Notes under the pieces: generated by a model
Told to the model about the DNA's origin: nothing
The model's database searches: none
Seen by the model: only the letters and a program-made list of their open reading frames with translations
In this document: in pieces, positions 48,374 to 58,700 of the stretch
How the letters are laid out: every line of letters starts with the position of its first letter
Position numbering within the stretch: the stretch's first letter is position 1
Made by a program: the position numbers and the translations under genes
NCBI GenBank assembly: GCA_015272395.1
Contig: JACYLQ010000008.1
Span: forward strand, 62,001-126,000
DNA from: Calothrix sp. C42_A2020_038
Lineage (GTDB): Bacteria > Cyanobacteriota > Cyanobacteriia > Cyanobacteriales > Nostocaceae
Direction: 5' to 3'
Length of the DNA stretch: 64,000 nt

Positions 48374-48608
48374 AGCTACTCTTGCTTTATTAAATCAATC
48401 GAATTCAGCACAAAGCACCCTGTGTCCCTTTGTAATCAAAGGAACCCGCTAGTCAGCCACTACAATCTTTATAAAATCGTTGAATTACTATATTGCTGTT
48501 TAAAGTTATTAAACTGCCACGTCAAATATACGTGATAAAATACACTAATACTTTCAGCATTTACCTGTGTAGAGAGAATAAGGTAAACACTATTTTATAC
48601 ACAATAAA

Positions 48609-48637
48609 ATTCCCGACTTCTGTAAGAAGTCGGGAAT
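48609..48637. repeat. Palindrome family C, copy 6
   Basis: ATTCCCGACTTCT-loop-AGAAGTCGGGAAT. On the minus strand it is followed by TTTTATTG, so of all family members this copy looks most like a terminator, for the 615-aa protease gene. Within the 48374-48755 gap. Confidence 0.72.
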
Positions 48638-48673
48638 CTGAACGCCCCGAACCAAAACTTGGTATGTGTCACT

Positions 48674-48760
48674 AGTTTTGGTAGTATAAATAATGTCTTG
48701 TAGGTCAGGTATACCTGCCTGTTCCACAACTCCCCACAACTTTTGATACGAACCACTAGG
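48674..48760 (-). repeat. Dispersed repeat family A, copy 2
   Basis: The minus strand reads CCTAGTGGTTCGTATC, then GTTGTGGAACAGGCAGG, then ATTATTTATACTACCAAAACT, matching 895-1006. Its left end overlaps the stop codon of the 615-aa protease gene: the TAG of CCTAGTGG is the stop. Confidence 0.78.
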
Positions 48761-50603
48761 CTCTAGTTGTAGCTAAAGCAGCACGAACGGCGGCATCGGC
48801 ATTAATAAAACCATGACCATAAAACCTGTCGTAACCAGATTCGCCTAAATCAACAGCAGTTTGTGTGAGAATGTTTCTAACTTGTGTTGCTGTTAAATTT
48901 GGGTTTATACTCCAAACAAGCGAAGCGGCGCCAGTTACTATTGGTGTAGATGCTGAAGTCCCAGTAAATTTATCGCTGTAATTGAAAGTAAATGTACTAC
49001 CGCTTTTGTCTGCGTTAGCTGCTGGATACTCAGCAGGCGCCATCAGTGTCAGCGTTGTAATAGTTTTATCGGCAGTATGATTAGAACCCCACCATTGATG
49101 GTAAGCGATTTGCGCTTGGGGAGTCAGTTCAGGATTGCGACTGCTGTAATCAATTCGCTGTCCAGGTGTTTTAGCAATACCGTAATAATCTGTATTTCCC
49201 CATGATGAACCAACAGAAATAACGTTGCCATAAGTCGCTGCCAAGGCACCAGGATTTGAAACAGTACTAACATTCTCATTACCAGCAGCAGCAACGAATA
49301 AGACATTATTGGAGTTGGCTGCAACTAAATCTATAAACGCCTGCGTAGTTCCACCCGATAAACTTAAGTTAACAACTAGCTTCTGGTTTTTCTGATTTGC
49401 CAGATTAATAAGAATTCTCGTTGCTTCTGCCAAATCTTTGTCTCCAGCATTTCCACCTAATACATCAATATGGGCAACATCCGAATTCCAATTTACACCT
49501 GCTATACCAATTCCATTGTTAGCAGCGCCTGCAATCACACTTTGAACTAGAGTTCCGTGAGAAAAAGTCTCCGATTCATCCTTATAGTTATCACCGACAA
49601 AAATCGTGCTTCGCAAATCAGGATGAGTTTGCCCACTGGTATTGACAGCAAGTCCAGAATCCACAACCCCTATTAGCACACCTGCAGAACCTGTGGTGAA
49701 GCGCCACGCATTATGAATTCCTGTAACATGTAAGTTCCACTGCTGCTTAAACTTCTCATCATTCGGAACAATAGTTGCTTTGGTTGCAGGGTCAAGACCT
49801 GGAGTGTTAACTGCTAAATCAAAGGTAATGTCTTGAAATTGAATTTGCTCAATACCTTCAAACAGAATTTGATAACCATTACTAATACCATCGTTGATTG
49901 TAATAGCATCAAAAATCCGTTCACCATTACCAGGATTAGCTTTTACACCACCACCTGCCAAAGTTGCCCAGTTGAAACTAACTTGTCCTGAATTAATACC
50001 AACAGCGCTTAGATCGAGTATGTCACGTTTACCAATTCCAAAATCAATATTTCCCCTTCCTGACACAAAGGTAGTTTGACTGTTTCGTTGATAAGTAAAA
50101 GTCTCTGCTCCCAATGGTGTTGATGATGGGGACGATGGTTGAAGAATTGAATATACAATGCCATTCAAAGAATTTGGCAAGGGGGTGCTGGAATCTATGT
50201 GGGAGGATACTGGTATGGATGGTATTGCATCACTCTCAGGTGTTGCCAACACTGACAAGTTATAAAAGCTGAAAGCGTTATCTTCTCCATAGACTCGAAT
50301 ATAGTAAGTACCCCTGTCTAAGTCAGCGCTAATCGACTCTCTGATTCTACCTGGTGAACTCGAAAAAGCAATTACCTCATCTGCTTGTGCAACCCCGTCA
50401 TTATTGACATCTTTGATCAGTTCAACATTCAAATCACCGCGAAAGCGATTTAGCGATAAGTAGAAACTACTACGTACCTGTAATCCGAATCGATAAAAAT
50501 TATCTGATTGTAAATCAGAGATTGTATCAGTGAATACTTCTATATTGCTCGAAACTTTTATGTCTAGTGCTGTACTTAATCTACCAGGAACATCGGCAGG
50601 CAT
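48756..50603 (-). CDS. Subtilisin-like serine protease with N-terminal PPC-like domain (615 aa)
   Basis: Residues ~10-125 form a PPC-like domain (SDNFYRFGLQVRSSFYLSLN, LDRGTYYIRVYGED) with a well-formed EF-hand loop DVNNDGVAQADE. A short domain at about 170-270 (GRGNIDFGIGKRDILDLSAV) precedes the catalytic part, which begins QQWNLHVTGIHNAWRFTTGS. The triad is Asp315 (GVVDSGLA), His349 (FSHGTLV) and Ser550 (TGTSASTP), with NLSLSGG and AAAGNEN between. No signal peptide. It is a paralogue of the 809-aa protease. The stop codon lies in repeat family A. The ribosome-binding site is weak. Confidence 0.92.
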   Translation of the reverse strand: MPADVPGRLSTALDIKVSSNIEVFTDTISDLQSDNFYRFGLQVRSSFYLSLNRFRGDLNVELIKDVNNDGVAQADEVIAFSSSPGRIRESISADLDRGTYYIRVYGEDNAFSFYNLSVLATPESDAIPSIPVSSHIDSSTPLPNSLNGIVYSILQPSSPSSTPLGAETFTYQRNSQTTFVSGRGNIDFGIGKRDILDLSAVGINSGQVSFNWATLAGGGVKANPGNGERIFDAITINDGISNGYQILFEGIEQIQFQDITFDLAVNTPGLDPATKATIVPNDEKFKQQWNLHVTGIHNAWRFTTGSAGVLIGVVDSGLAVNTSGQTHPDLRSTIFVGDNYKDESETFSHGTLVQSVIAGAANNGIGIAGVNWNSDVAHIDVLGGNAGDKDLAEATRILINLANQKNQKLVVNLSLSGGTTQAFIDLVAANSNNVLFVAAAGNENVSTVSNPGALAATYGNVISVGSSWGNTDYYGIAKTPGQRIDYSSRNPELTPQAQIAYHQWWGSNHTADKTITTLTLMAPAEYPAANADKSGSTFTFNYSDKFTGTSASTPIVTGAASLVWSINPNLTATQVRNILTQTAVDLGESGYDRFYGHGFINADAAVRAALATTRA

Positions 50604-50988
50604 ATGTTACTTTTTTTTCAAGGGGAATACAAATACTATCAAAATCGATATTCGCTTGCTTTGGCTAAAAAATAATCTTAAAGTGACTAAGTTAACAAAA
50701 AAAACATGCAATTTTTAAAGTACCTTTACGTAAAAGTTAAATTTACGCCTGCTGCAATCAATAAACCATTAACAAGCAACCTCTGTAATATTACCTAAAA
50801 AATATTCATATGCTTAAATATTTTTTAATATTTTGCGAAAATCTTCCAGACTTAAAACATTTGTATTATTTGGATTGAAAGTGATCACGTGCGATTGATG
50901 TTATGTGTAAATACATTCCGAGAACTTGCTAAACTAAGGGGTGCGCCTGTGATCATCGGATTTGTAACATTCTGAATTCAACAATCAG
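50604..50988. other. Divergent promoter region between protease and DUF92 genes
   Basis: About 385 AT-rich bases containing the promoters of both neighbours. No gene and no clear hairpin were recognised. It separates the minus-strand protease row from the plus-strand genes. Confidence 0.5.
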
Positions 50989-51765
50989 ATGCTTTCTTTA
51001 ATTAATGGTTTAAATCCTTGGGTTGTAGCGATTATCCTCAACACAGTTTTACTTGCTGTGGCATGGGTCGCAAAAAAGAAACTGCTGACCCCAGCAGGAT
51101 ATTTTCACGCTTGGATGCTGGGTATTTTAATTTGGGGAACGTTAGGTTTTCCAGGTTACTTGGTTGTGATGTTCTATTTTCTGGTTGGTTCGTTCGTTAC
51201 CAAAGTTGGCATGGCACAAAAAGAAGCCGAAGGTATCGCAGAAAAACGTTCGGGAGCAAGAGGCCCAGAAAATGTTTGGGGTTCAGCACTTACAGCTACA
51301 ATATGTGCGCTCTTGTCTGTCATCGCTACCTCCTATCCTGAATTTCCTATACCCAATTCTCTTTTACTTTTGGGCTACGTTGCCAGTTTCAGCACTAAAC
51401 TGTCGGATACCTGTGCTAGTGAAATTGGTAAAGCTTATGGACAACGCACTTTTTTGATTACTACACTTCAACCCGTAGCGCGTGGAACAGAGGGTGCTGT
51501 CAGTTTGGAAGGGACTTTAGCTGGAGTCGTTGCTTCTTTGGCACAAGCTTTAATTGGTTTAGGGGTTGGGTTGATTAATTTTTTGGATTTGGGCTGGTGT
51601 GTTCTGGCTGCGTTCATTGCTACTAATATTGAAAGTGTAATTGGCGCAACACTGCAATCGAGGTACACATGGCTGACAAATGAATTAGTAAATATTTTAA
51701 ATACATTGATCGGCGCCTTGACGGCAATGCTATTAGGCTGGCTCTGGCTATCTTTATCGCATTAA
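50989..51765 (+). CDS. DUF92 membrane protein, phytyl-phosphate kinase (VTE6)-like
   Basis: 258 residues with about six hydrophobic helices. The family signature is KKKLLTPAGYFHAWMLGILI and GFPGYLVVMFYFLVGSFVTK, then AEKRSGARGPENVWGSA, STKLSDTCASEIGKAYG and LEGTLAGVVASLAQALIG. DUF92 includes plant VTE6 and its cyanobacterial homologue, which phosphorylate phytyl-phosphate on the way to phytyl-diphosphate for tocopherol and phylloquinone. That activity is likely but not visible in residues I can name. It interrupts the protease/secretion island and seems unrelated to it. Confidence 0.88.
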   Translation: MLSLINGLNPWVVAIILNTVLLAVAWVAKKKLLTPAGYFHAWMLGILIWGTLGFPGYLVVMFYFLVGSFVTKVGMAQKEAEGIAEKRSGARGPENVWGSALTATICALLSVIATSYPEFPIPNSLLLLGYVASFSTKLSDTCASEIGKAYGQRTFLITTLQPVARGTEGAVSLEGTLAGVVASLAQALIGLGVGLINFLDLGWCVLAAFIATNIESVIGATLQSRYTWLTNELVNILNTLIGALTAMLLGWLWLSLSH

Positions 51766-52039
51766 AACGCTTTGGTAGAGTTATTTCAGGTGCAATATGG
51801 AGTTAGGTTTTTGGCAGTAGCCAGACATATCTACTATGTAGATATTACTTATATAGCTAGCAGTTCACTTGACTTTTAAATCAAATGGTGTTGCTGATTC
51901 GCTTGACTGGGGCTTAGGATTGCTATAGCTGTTCTATCTAAGAACTTCCCATTTGGGAAATGTAGACCGTTCATTCCCAACTTGACTCAGAAATAATAGT
52001 ATAATTCTTGAACGTATTTATTTATACGTATTTATTTGA

Positions 52040-52798
52040 ATGGAATCTCTATCATTTATAACCGTTGATGAGCAATCAATTTCCATAGTACAAGCAGTGA
52101 AATACCTGCAAGCGTCAGGGAAATTGGGACAGTTCATAGGTGAAATTCTCCGTCAGTACGTAATTGAACAGGAAACCTCAAATCGTGAGGATATTATTAT
52201 CAGTCCGGCATTGACAGAACAAGCTATTATTGATTTTCGTCTCAAAAATCAGCTTACAGACCCACAGCGTTTTAACGACTGGTTGAAAAGTAACGGCACC
52301 AACTACGATACTTTTCACTCTTCGGTTGCATCTAGCTTTAAATTGGAAAAACTTAAAGCTGTGATTTCAGAACCTAAACTTCAAGAATACTTTATTGAAC
52401 GTAAGATTTTTCTCGATAGAGTAGTTTTATCCAGAATCATCGTTGATAACCGGGAGCTTGCAGAAGAATTACACGCGCAAATTGACGAAGGCGCCAGTTT
52501 TGAGCAAATTGCCCGCGAGTACTCACTCGCTGATGACAAAGTTGTTAACGGGATGATGGGACCAGTTAGCCGAGGTACTTTACCAGATATACTAAGAGCG
52601 GCAGTGGATGTGTCAAGTCAAGGTACGTTAATTGGACCGTTGGAATTGGAAGGGCGCTTTGGTTTGTTTCGCGTGGAACAATTCCTTACTGCGTCTTTAG
52701 ATGATACTCAACTAAAGCAGACACTACAAAACGAGTTGTTTGAGAAATGGCTAGCAGAGAAGATTCAAAAGCTTACAGTCAGACTGCAAGTGGGTTAA
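52040..52798 (+). CDS. Parvulin-type peptidyl-prolyl isomerase (SurA/PpiC-like)
   Basis: 252 residues without signal peptide. The N-terminal ~120 residues are helical and SurA-like (SKLEKLKAVISEPKLQEYFI region), and the parvulin domain covers about 130-220 (RIIVDNRELAEELHAQIDEG, FEQIAREYSLADD, GPVSRGTLPDILRAAV, IGPLELEGRFGLFRVEQF). Its 3' end overlaps the start of the ABC exporter gene by 52 bases, so the two are translationally coupled. Pairing of this cytoplasmic isomerase with a type I exporter suggests it keeps cargo unfolded or export-competent (inference). Confidence 0.88.
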   Translation: MESLSFITVDEQSISIVQAVKYLQASGKLGQFIGEILRQYVIEQETSNREDIIISPALTEQAIIDFRLKNQLTDPQRFNDWLKSNGTNYDTFHSSVASSFKLEKLKAVISEPKLQEYFIERKIFLDRVVLSRIIVDNRELAEELHAQIDEGASFEQIAREYSLADDKVVNGMMGPVSRGTLPDILRAAVDVSSQGTLIGPLELEGRFGLFRVEQFLTASLDDTQLKQTLQNELFEKWLAEKIQKLTVRLQVG

Positions 52799-55539
52799 CT
52801 GCCGTTGATAGAGACCTACACAATGGAGTGTTAGAGTCTTTACCTTGGGCAGAAGCTCCTTTTTGCTGGTTGACCCCAGAAGAAAAAAATATATTGAGAA
52901 GTAGTGCAAAAATATCTCACTACGGATTAGGTGAGAAAATTTGGTCAAGAACTAACTGTGGCTTAAACTATTTTATTGTCTTAGGTAAGGTCAGGCTACG
53001 GGAAGAAGAAACCAGTAAGCCAGTGGCAACTTTAGAAGTTGGTGACTGGTTTGGTGACTTACTTTTGGGTGCGGTTGACTGTAAAGCTGTAGCTGCTAGC
53101 AAAGAAGTAACAGTAGTTAGCTGGGATGTTAACGTCTGGCTTCATGTATCAAATCCTCAAGTTCAAGCATTTTGGGAAGGGCCACCACCTGAACCAACAT
53201 CTCAAAGCATTAACGGGAATGGTAATGTATCAAAACTTAATCAATTAGATATTCAGCCTCCGAATGGAAACAACACTTCAATACCGATACGGCTGGATGA
53301 GTATAATTCACAACAAGATCAAGCTAGTACACACCAAGAAAATCAATCGACAAGAACGCAGCAGTCGCAGTTTCAACGCGAACTACTAGCAACTGCTTCA
53401 TCTCAAGCATCTTCTGGCTATCCGTTCGTAGCAAGTCATAATACTGGAGCTGCATGTTTGACAATGGCTGCTATTCAGTTAAATAACCCTGTGCAGCTTG
53501 AATGGGTGCAGCGTCAACTTCGAGGACAGCGAGCCAAAAACCTGGTTGAAACTGCTGAAAAATTAGGGTTTATTCTACGACGGTTACAGCTAACATGGTC
53601 AGAACTACGACAGTTGTCTTTTCCTGTGTTAATGCGCTGGAATGCAGGTCAGGGACAAGAACCAACCTGGGTTATTGCTTATGGGATGAAGGGAGACCGT
53701 CTTATTGTTGCCAACCCTTTAAACCAAGAAGGTAAATGCGAAAGTTTACCTCAGCAAATGGTTATTGAAGCTTGGGATGGCAAACTTTGGCAAGCTGAAG
53801 TTGTTCAAAAACAAGAAAAATTTAACTTAAGCTGGTTTCTTCCAGCTGTGATGCGATACCGAGGTTTATTAACCGAGGTGCTATTAGCTTCATTCACCCT
53901 ACAGTTACTGGGACTAACAACACCACTAATTACCCAAGTTGTTATAGATAAGGTGATGGTACAGGAGAGTTTACCGACTCTCGATGTTATGGCCATTGCT
54001 TTGCTTTCGGTCGCCTTGTTTGAAGCAATACTCGGTACACTACGATTATTTATTTTCACGCATACGGCTCGGCGCCTTGATTTGAGTTTATCAGCGCAGT
54101 TATTTCGCCACTTAATGCGCTTGCCTCTGGCGTATTTTGAATCTCGTCGGGTTGGAGATACTGTCGCCCGTGTTCAGGAACTCGAACAAATTCGTCAGTT
54201 TCTAACAGGAACAGCACTTACTGTTGTACTAGATAGTATTTTTGCTGTTGTCTATTTAGGATTGATGTTCTATTACAGCATTCCGTTGACTTTTGCTGGG
54301 TTAGCGGTGTTACCATTGTTTGCAACACTGACACTTGTTGCTACACCGATTCTCCGTAACTGGCTCAACGAAACCTTTAACCGTAGTGCAGACAGTCAAT
54401 CTTTCTTGGTAGAAACAGTTACAGGTATTCATTCAGTCAAAGCACATGCTGCTGAACCTGTAGCGCGCGACCGTTGGGAAGGTTTATTTGCCCGGTTTAT
54501 TCGGACTGGGTTTAAAGCTTCGACAACTCAAAACATCAGTAGCAACATAGGTGACTTTTTAACTCATTTGTCTAGCTTGTTAATTCTTTGGTTTGGCGCC
54601 AAGTTAGTTATCGAGCAAAAACTGACTATTGGTCAACTTGTCGCGTTTCAAATGCTTTCTGGACGTGTAACCGGACCACTGTTACGCTTAGTACAGCTTT
54701 GGCAAAACTTGCAGCAAGTACTATTATCAGTAGACCGCATCGGCGATATCCTCAATGTGGCGCCGGAAGCTGAACCAGGTACTGGTCTAGTATTACCACC
54801 TCTCAAAGGCGAAGTATCCTTCGAGCAAGTATTTTTCCGTTACAAAGAAGGCAACGAACCAGTGCTACGGGGAATTTCATTCGATGTGCGACCAGGAGAA
54901 TTTGTTGGTATAGTTGGGCGTAGTGGTTCTGGAAAGAGTACGCTTTCTAAATTGTTACAACGATTATATACAATCGAATCGGGTCGTATTTTAATCGATG
55001 GATTTGATATTAAAAGTGTGGACTTAGCATCATTGCGTCAGCAAATCGCTGTTGTTCTCCAAGAAGACTTTCTATTTAACGCTTCGATCTTGGAAAACAT
55101 CACTCTGGGAAACCCTGATATCAGCGCTGAACAAGTGGTGGAAGCTGCACGTCTCGCTGTTGCTCACGATTTTATCAGCCAAATGCCTCACGGTTACGAA
55201 ACAAATGTTGGCGAACGCGGAACTGCATTATCTGGAGGTCAGCGTCAGCGTATCGCTCTGGCAAGACTATTTTTATCACAGGCGCCAATATTAATTCTTG
55301 ATGAAGCAACTAGCGCACTCGATGCTGAAACTGAACAACAAGTGCTGCAAAACCTCCAAAAAGTCTCACAAAACCGTACCGTGTTTATTATCGCTCACCG
55401 CTTTGCTCCATTGAAACGCGCGAACCAAATATTAGTAATGGAGCGCGGAGTTATTGTTGAACGTGGCACACATGAAGGTTTAATACGCGATAAAGGACTA
55501 TATTGGTCGCTATATCAACGTCAGCAAGCTAATGTTTAA
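52747..55539 (+). CDS. Type I secretion ABC exporter with cNMP-like and peptidase-dead C39 domains
   Basis: 930 residues. About 20-150: a cyclic-nucleotide-binding-like beta roll (YGLGEKIWSR, VGDWFGDLLLG). About 210-345: a C39-like domain. In it the usual catalytic Cys position is Thr233 (NTGAACLTMA), the His position is Thr307 (PTWVIAYG) and the Asp is replaced by Asn (VANPLNQ), so it should not cleave leaders and resembles the HlyB C39-like domain. About 370-670: transmembrane domain. The ATPase has Walker A GRSGSGKST (724-732), LSGGQRQR (828-835) and ILILDEATSALD. The start ATG lies inside the isomerase gene. The order of domains is like HetC-type and Nostoc exporters. I infer it exports the linked proteases. 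Confidence 0.93.
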   Translation: MASREDSKAYSQTASGLTAVDRDLHNGVLESLPWAEAPFCWLTPEEKNILRSSAKISHYGLGEKIWSRTNCGLNYFIVLGKVRLREEETSKPVATLEVGDWFGDLLLGAVDCKAVAASKEVTVVSWDVNVWLHVSNPQVQAFWEGPPPEPTSQSINGNGNVSKLNQLDIQPPNGNNTSIPIRLDEYNSQQDQASTHQENQSTRTQQSQFQRELLATASSQASSGYPFVASHNTGAACLTMAAIQLNNPVQLEWVQRQLRGQRAKNLVETAEKLGFILRRLQLTWSELRQLSFPVLMRWNAGQGQEPTWVIAYGMKGDRLIVANPLNQEGKCESLPQQMVIEAWDGKLWQAEVVQKQEKFNLSWFLPAVMRYRGLLTEVLLASFTLQLLGLTTPLITQVVIDKVMVQESLPTLDVMAIALLSVALFEAILGTLRLFIFTHTARRLDLSLSAQLFRHLMRLPLAYFESRRVGDTVARVQELEQIRQFLTGTALTVVLDSIFAVVYLGLMFYYSIPLTFAGLAVLPLFATLTLVATPILRNWLNETFNRSADSQSFLVETVTGIHSVKAHAAEPVARDRWEGLFARFIRTGFKASTTQNISSNIGDFLTHLSSLLILWFGAKLVIEQKLTIGQLVAFQMLSGRVTGPLLRLVQLWQNLQQVLLSVDRIGDILNVAPEAEPGTGLVLPPLKGEVSFEQVFFRYKEGNEPVLRGISFDVRPGEFVGIVGRSGSGKSTLSKLLQRLYTIESGRILIDGFDIKSVDLASLRQQIAVVLQEDFLFNASILENITLGNPDISAEQVVEAARLAVAHDFISQMPHGYETNVGERGTALSGGQRQRIALARLFLSQAPILILDEATSALDAETEQQVLQNLQKVSQNRTVFIIAHRFAPLKRANQILVMERGVIVERGTHEGLIRDKGLYWSLYQRQQANV

Positions 55540-55602
55540 TCTCAAAACCTAACAACCCCTTTCCTACTAGGGAAGGGAAGACTTTACCCCACGGGAAAGG
55601 TT

Positions 55603-55691
55603 TAGCAGTTTCTAGGTTGGGGGAGGTACATAGATTAAAATCAAACTGTTGTGGAGTGGGCAGAGATTGCCCACTCGGCTGTAAGATACAA
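55603..55691 (-). repeat. Dispersed repeat family B, diverged copy (reverse)
   Basis: The plus strand reads TAGCAGTTTCTAGGTTGGGG, GTACATAGATTAAAATCAAA and TTGTGGAGTGGGCAGAG, then GCCCACTCGGCTGTA, the reverse complement of copies at 2576 and 42208. It marks the boundary between the exporter gene and the helicase gene. Confidence 0.72.
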
Positions 55692-55780
55692 CAAACTTCA
55701 GGTACATGAGGTACACAGGTAATATCCAAAATTTGTAACATTCTCGAGAAATTCTGCGCGCGTTGGGAATCTAAAAATAG

Positions 55781-58700
55781 TTATTTTGAAAGAATTAAAT
55801 TTAGCAAATTCAATTCGTGCGAAGATAATAAATACTTATCTGTAAAAATCTTTTGTCGAGTTTCTTTCAAACTATAGCTTCTAAACACAACGAAAGGAAA
55901 GTCTTGATAATCTAAGCCAATAGGTAAAATATTGCCCACTGAATAAGATGACCGAATATATCTAGCTAAAATTTCCCGGAAGCTTTTATCTTTGGGTTCT
56001 TCTGGTTGTTCAAAGTACGCACGCATTGCATCACCACAGATAAATGCAAATAGTGGGAATGCATAATATTGGTCGGGTTGTGATGCACGTAGTTCTAAGT
56101 GTTGTGTTTTTTCTGCTCCTGTACGTAGTTTTTTGATGAGTTCGATTGCATCTTTTATTGCCGCGCGTAAGTTTTCTGGGTATGATTTACTATGACTGAT
56201 TGTTTGCATGTTTCGCCAAAGTTCATCGTTGGCAATGTTGTGGATATCCGCTAATTTAATTAAATAGTTTTCTTCCAATGTTTGATTTTCCAATGCTACA
56301 ATCACCATACCACCACTGATATAAGCTGATTCAATGATGCTATTATCAAGCAGTTTATCGAGCGTATTATATGTTTGCAAAAATTTACTGTTGAAGTCTT
56401 CTCGTAATCTGAGATAATTGGATTCAGTGGCGCCTTGAATGACAAAATCAGCAGAACTTAATAATCTTTCCAGGCTAGTATATACATTTTCAATTAATTT
56501 GTTACCTGGATTACGATGGCTTTCTTGCTTTAACTGCAGTATCAAATTTGCTAATTGCATCGAAAATGTTTCACCAGCCCCAAAAACTGATTTACCACCA
56601 ATAGGTATAATAATAAAGTTATCGCGACCGATACGACCAGAACCACATATTCTAGTCATAATTGCAGCTTTCAAAAGTAATAAAATATTCAAAATGTCAA
56701 GCACACTTTCTTGAAGTGTGATTTGCCAGTCTGGTTCGTAATAATAATGCGAATTAACACCTAAATAAAACGTTAATTCTTTATCTTGATTGTCAATTAC
56801 TTCGTTACCACGTCCTCTATATATAACCTGGATGATTTCCATCAAGTTGTTTTCAATTTCGTATTTCGGAATTTCTACTAGGATATGCTTAACTTTTGGG
56901 AACGATAAACCACGACTTCCTGAAGAAGTCATAAATATAACTTTAACTTCATTTTGATATTGATGGATTTTTTGTTTCTCTTCTTCAGATATACTCGCGT
57001 GTATCTCTAAGTAATCAGTATACAAATCAAAATCTTGGTGCTTTTGAATCTTAGCGATTAATTCTGATAATTTTCTTTTGTGCTGGATGTAAACAATAAA
57101 TTGCTCAATATCAGGATTTCTCAACAGCGTTTGAATATCTTTTAAAATTTCAATTTGTAACTGATTTTCTGCATCATTCCTGCTTTCAATATTTATTTGC
57201 TCGTTCAACTTCTCTGATTGTATCAACAGTTTGTATGTAATCACTAAAGAGCTTGCAGGATAAGAGTTTGTATTAATTATCGTTGCAGGCAAGTTTTTAA
57301 AAACAAAGTGTTCTAATGATATCGGTTGATTGCTCTCTAACTGATTTGAACACCGAAAATATATCTTATCAGGTTCAGGCGCCGAATTTGACAAATGTTG
57401 CGTAATCACATTTTTGTCAACAATCGAAGCATCGGCAACTATAATTTTAGTATTAAAGCCAAATTCGGGATTCGTTAATTTATATCTACTAATTATCTCA
57501 TTTATTCGATTCAAAAATTCTGCTCCACCATCATCACCTGTAATTTCATCAATCATTACAAAGAAATGTTTAATACGGCTTGATATTTGCTGCATTCGGT
57601 CAGAAAAAATAGTACCTTCACGCTCGTTATAAGCATGTCTAAAAATTTTTTCAAAGTGTTTTAAAGTATCTTCACTTCCTGAAGTTTTTTTTAAAGCTTG
57701 AATTGAAGTTGTTGCAACAATTTGGTTGGACACATTATGTTCAATAACAGTTGAGATAGCTTCGCAAACACAATTTAAAACACCTTTGCTTTTTCTGCCG
57801 ACATCACGGATGGTATCATCGGTTTGGTTTTTGAGTCGATTAGTACGTTTGGATTGTAAATCGACTTTACTATCAATAAAATCAACACCTTGTTCAGAAA
57901 AATTATCCTGGCGCCGATTAGTAGTATACTGAACTGTACATCTTCCGTAATTATCGGCGATGAGGTTACTGTGGGAATTGATTGTAAACAATCTATCGTC
58001 ATATAGTTGTAATGTTTTATCCTTAAACTTTTCGATAATATCGAGGTTGACTTGTTTTCTGGGACTAACATAAAAAAACAGAAAACCCTCATCCAGGTGA
58101 TTTTTGAGAAAATCGACAATAGCTGTAGTTTTGCCAATACCAGGATTACCCGTTAAGAAGATAAAAGTATCCTGTGACAGTAAAGCTTTTTTGATTAGTG
58201 CTGCATGAGCATCTCGCAAGTTCAGCGTTCCAGTTAACCCTAATTGTCGCATCAAATCATCTGGAACACGCGCGACGGAGTTAAAAAAATTTGCAATTTT
58301 CTCAGTGTAGGATATGTAATTTAATTGACGTGGTGATATTGATAATATTGCGTCAACAAATTCTTTTCCTCGTTCAAAACTAACATAAGCGCTGCGCTTG
58401 ATTTTATTTAACACTCTTAAACGTGCAGATGAAATATCTTCAGTTTGATGATGCTTGTAGATTTCGTAACATGTCTTTAAAATATCAAGATTCTGAGGAG
58501 TAACGGATATCGCGTTAATATCCCTATCACTGTAACCAACTGCATTAAAAACCATTGGTACATTAGCTATAATCTTAGCTTCTTGCAGAAATTGGTAAAA
58601 GCTGTAAATATAACCACCAGCTTGAATTAATTTTGCGGTTTCTTTGTCTCGATATTTGAAAGCGTTAAAATAATGAATCAAATCGGGTGATATCTCAAAG

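Noticed and set aside
53377-53790. Bacteriocin-type leader peptidase in the exporter
   Set aside because: The C39-like domain lacks the Cys and His, and no short double-Gly peptide gene was found nearby.
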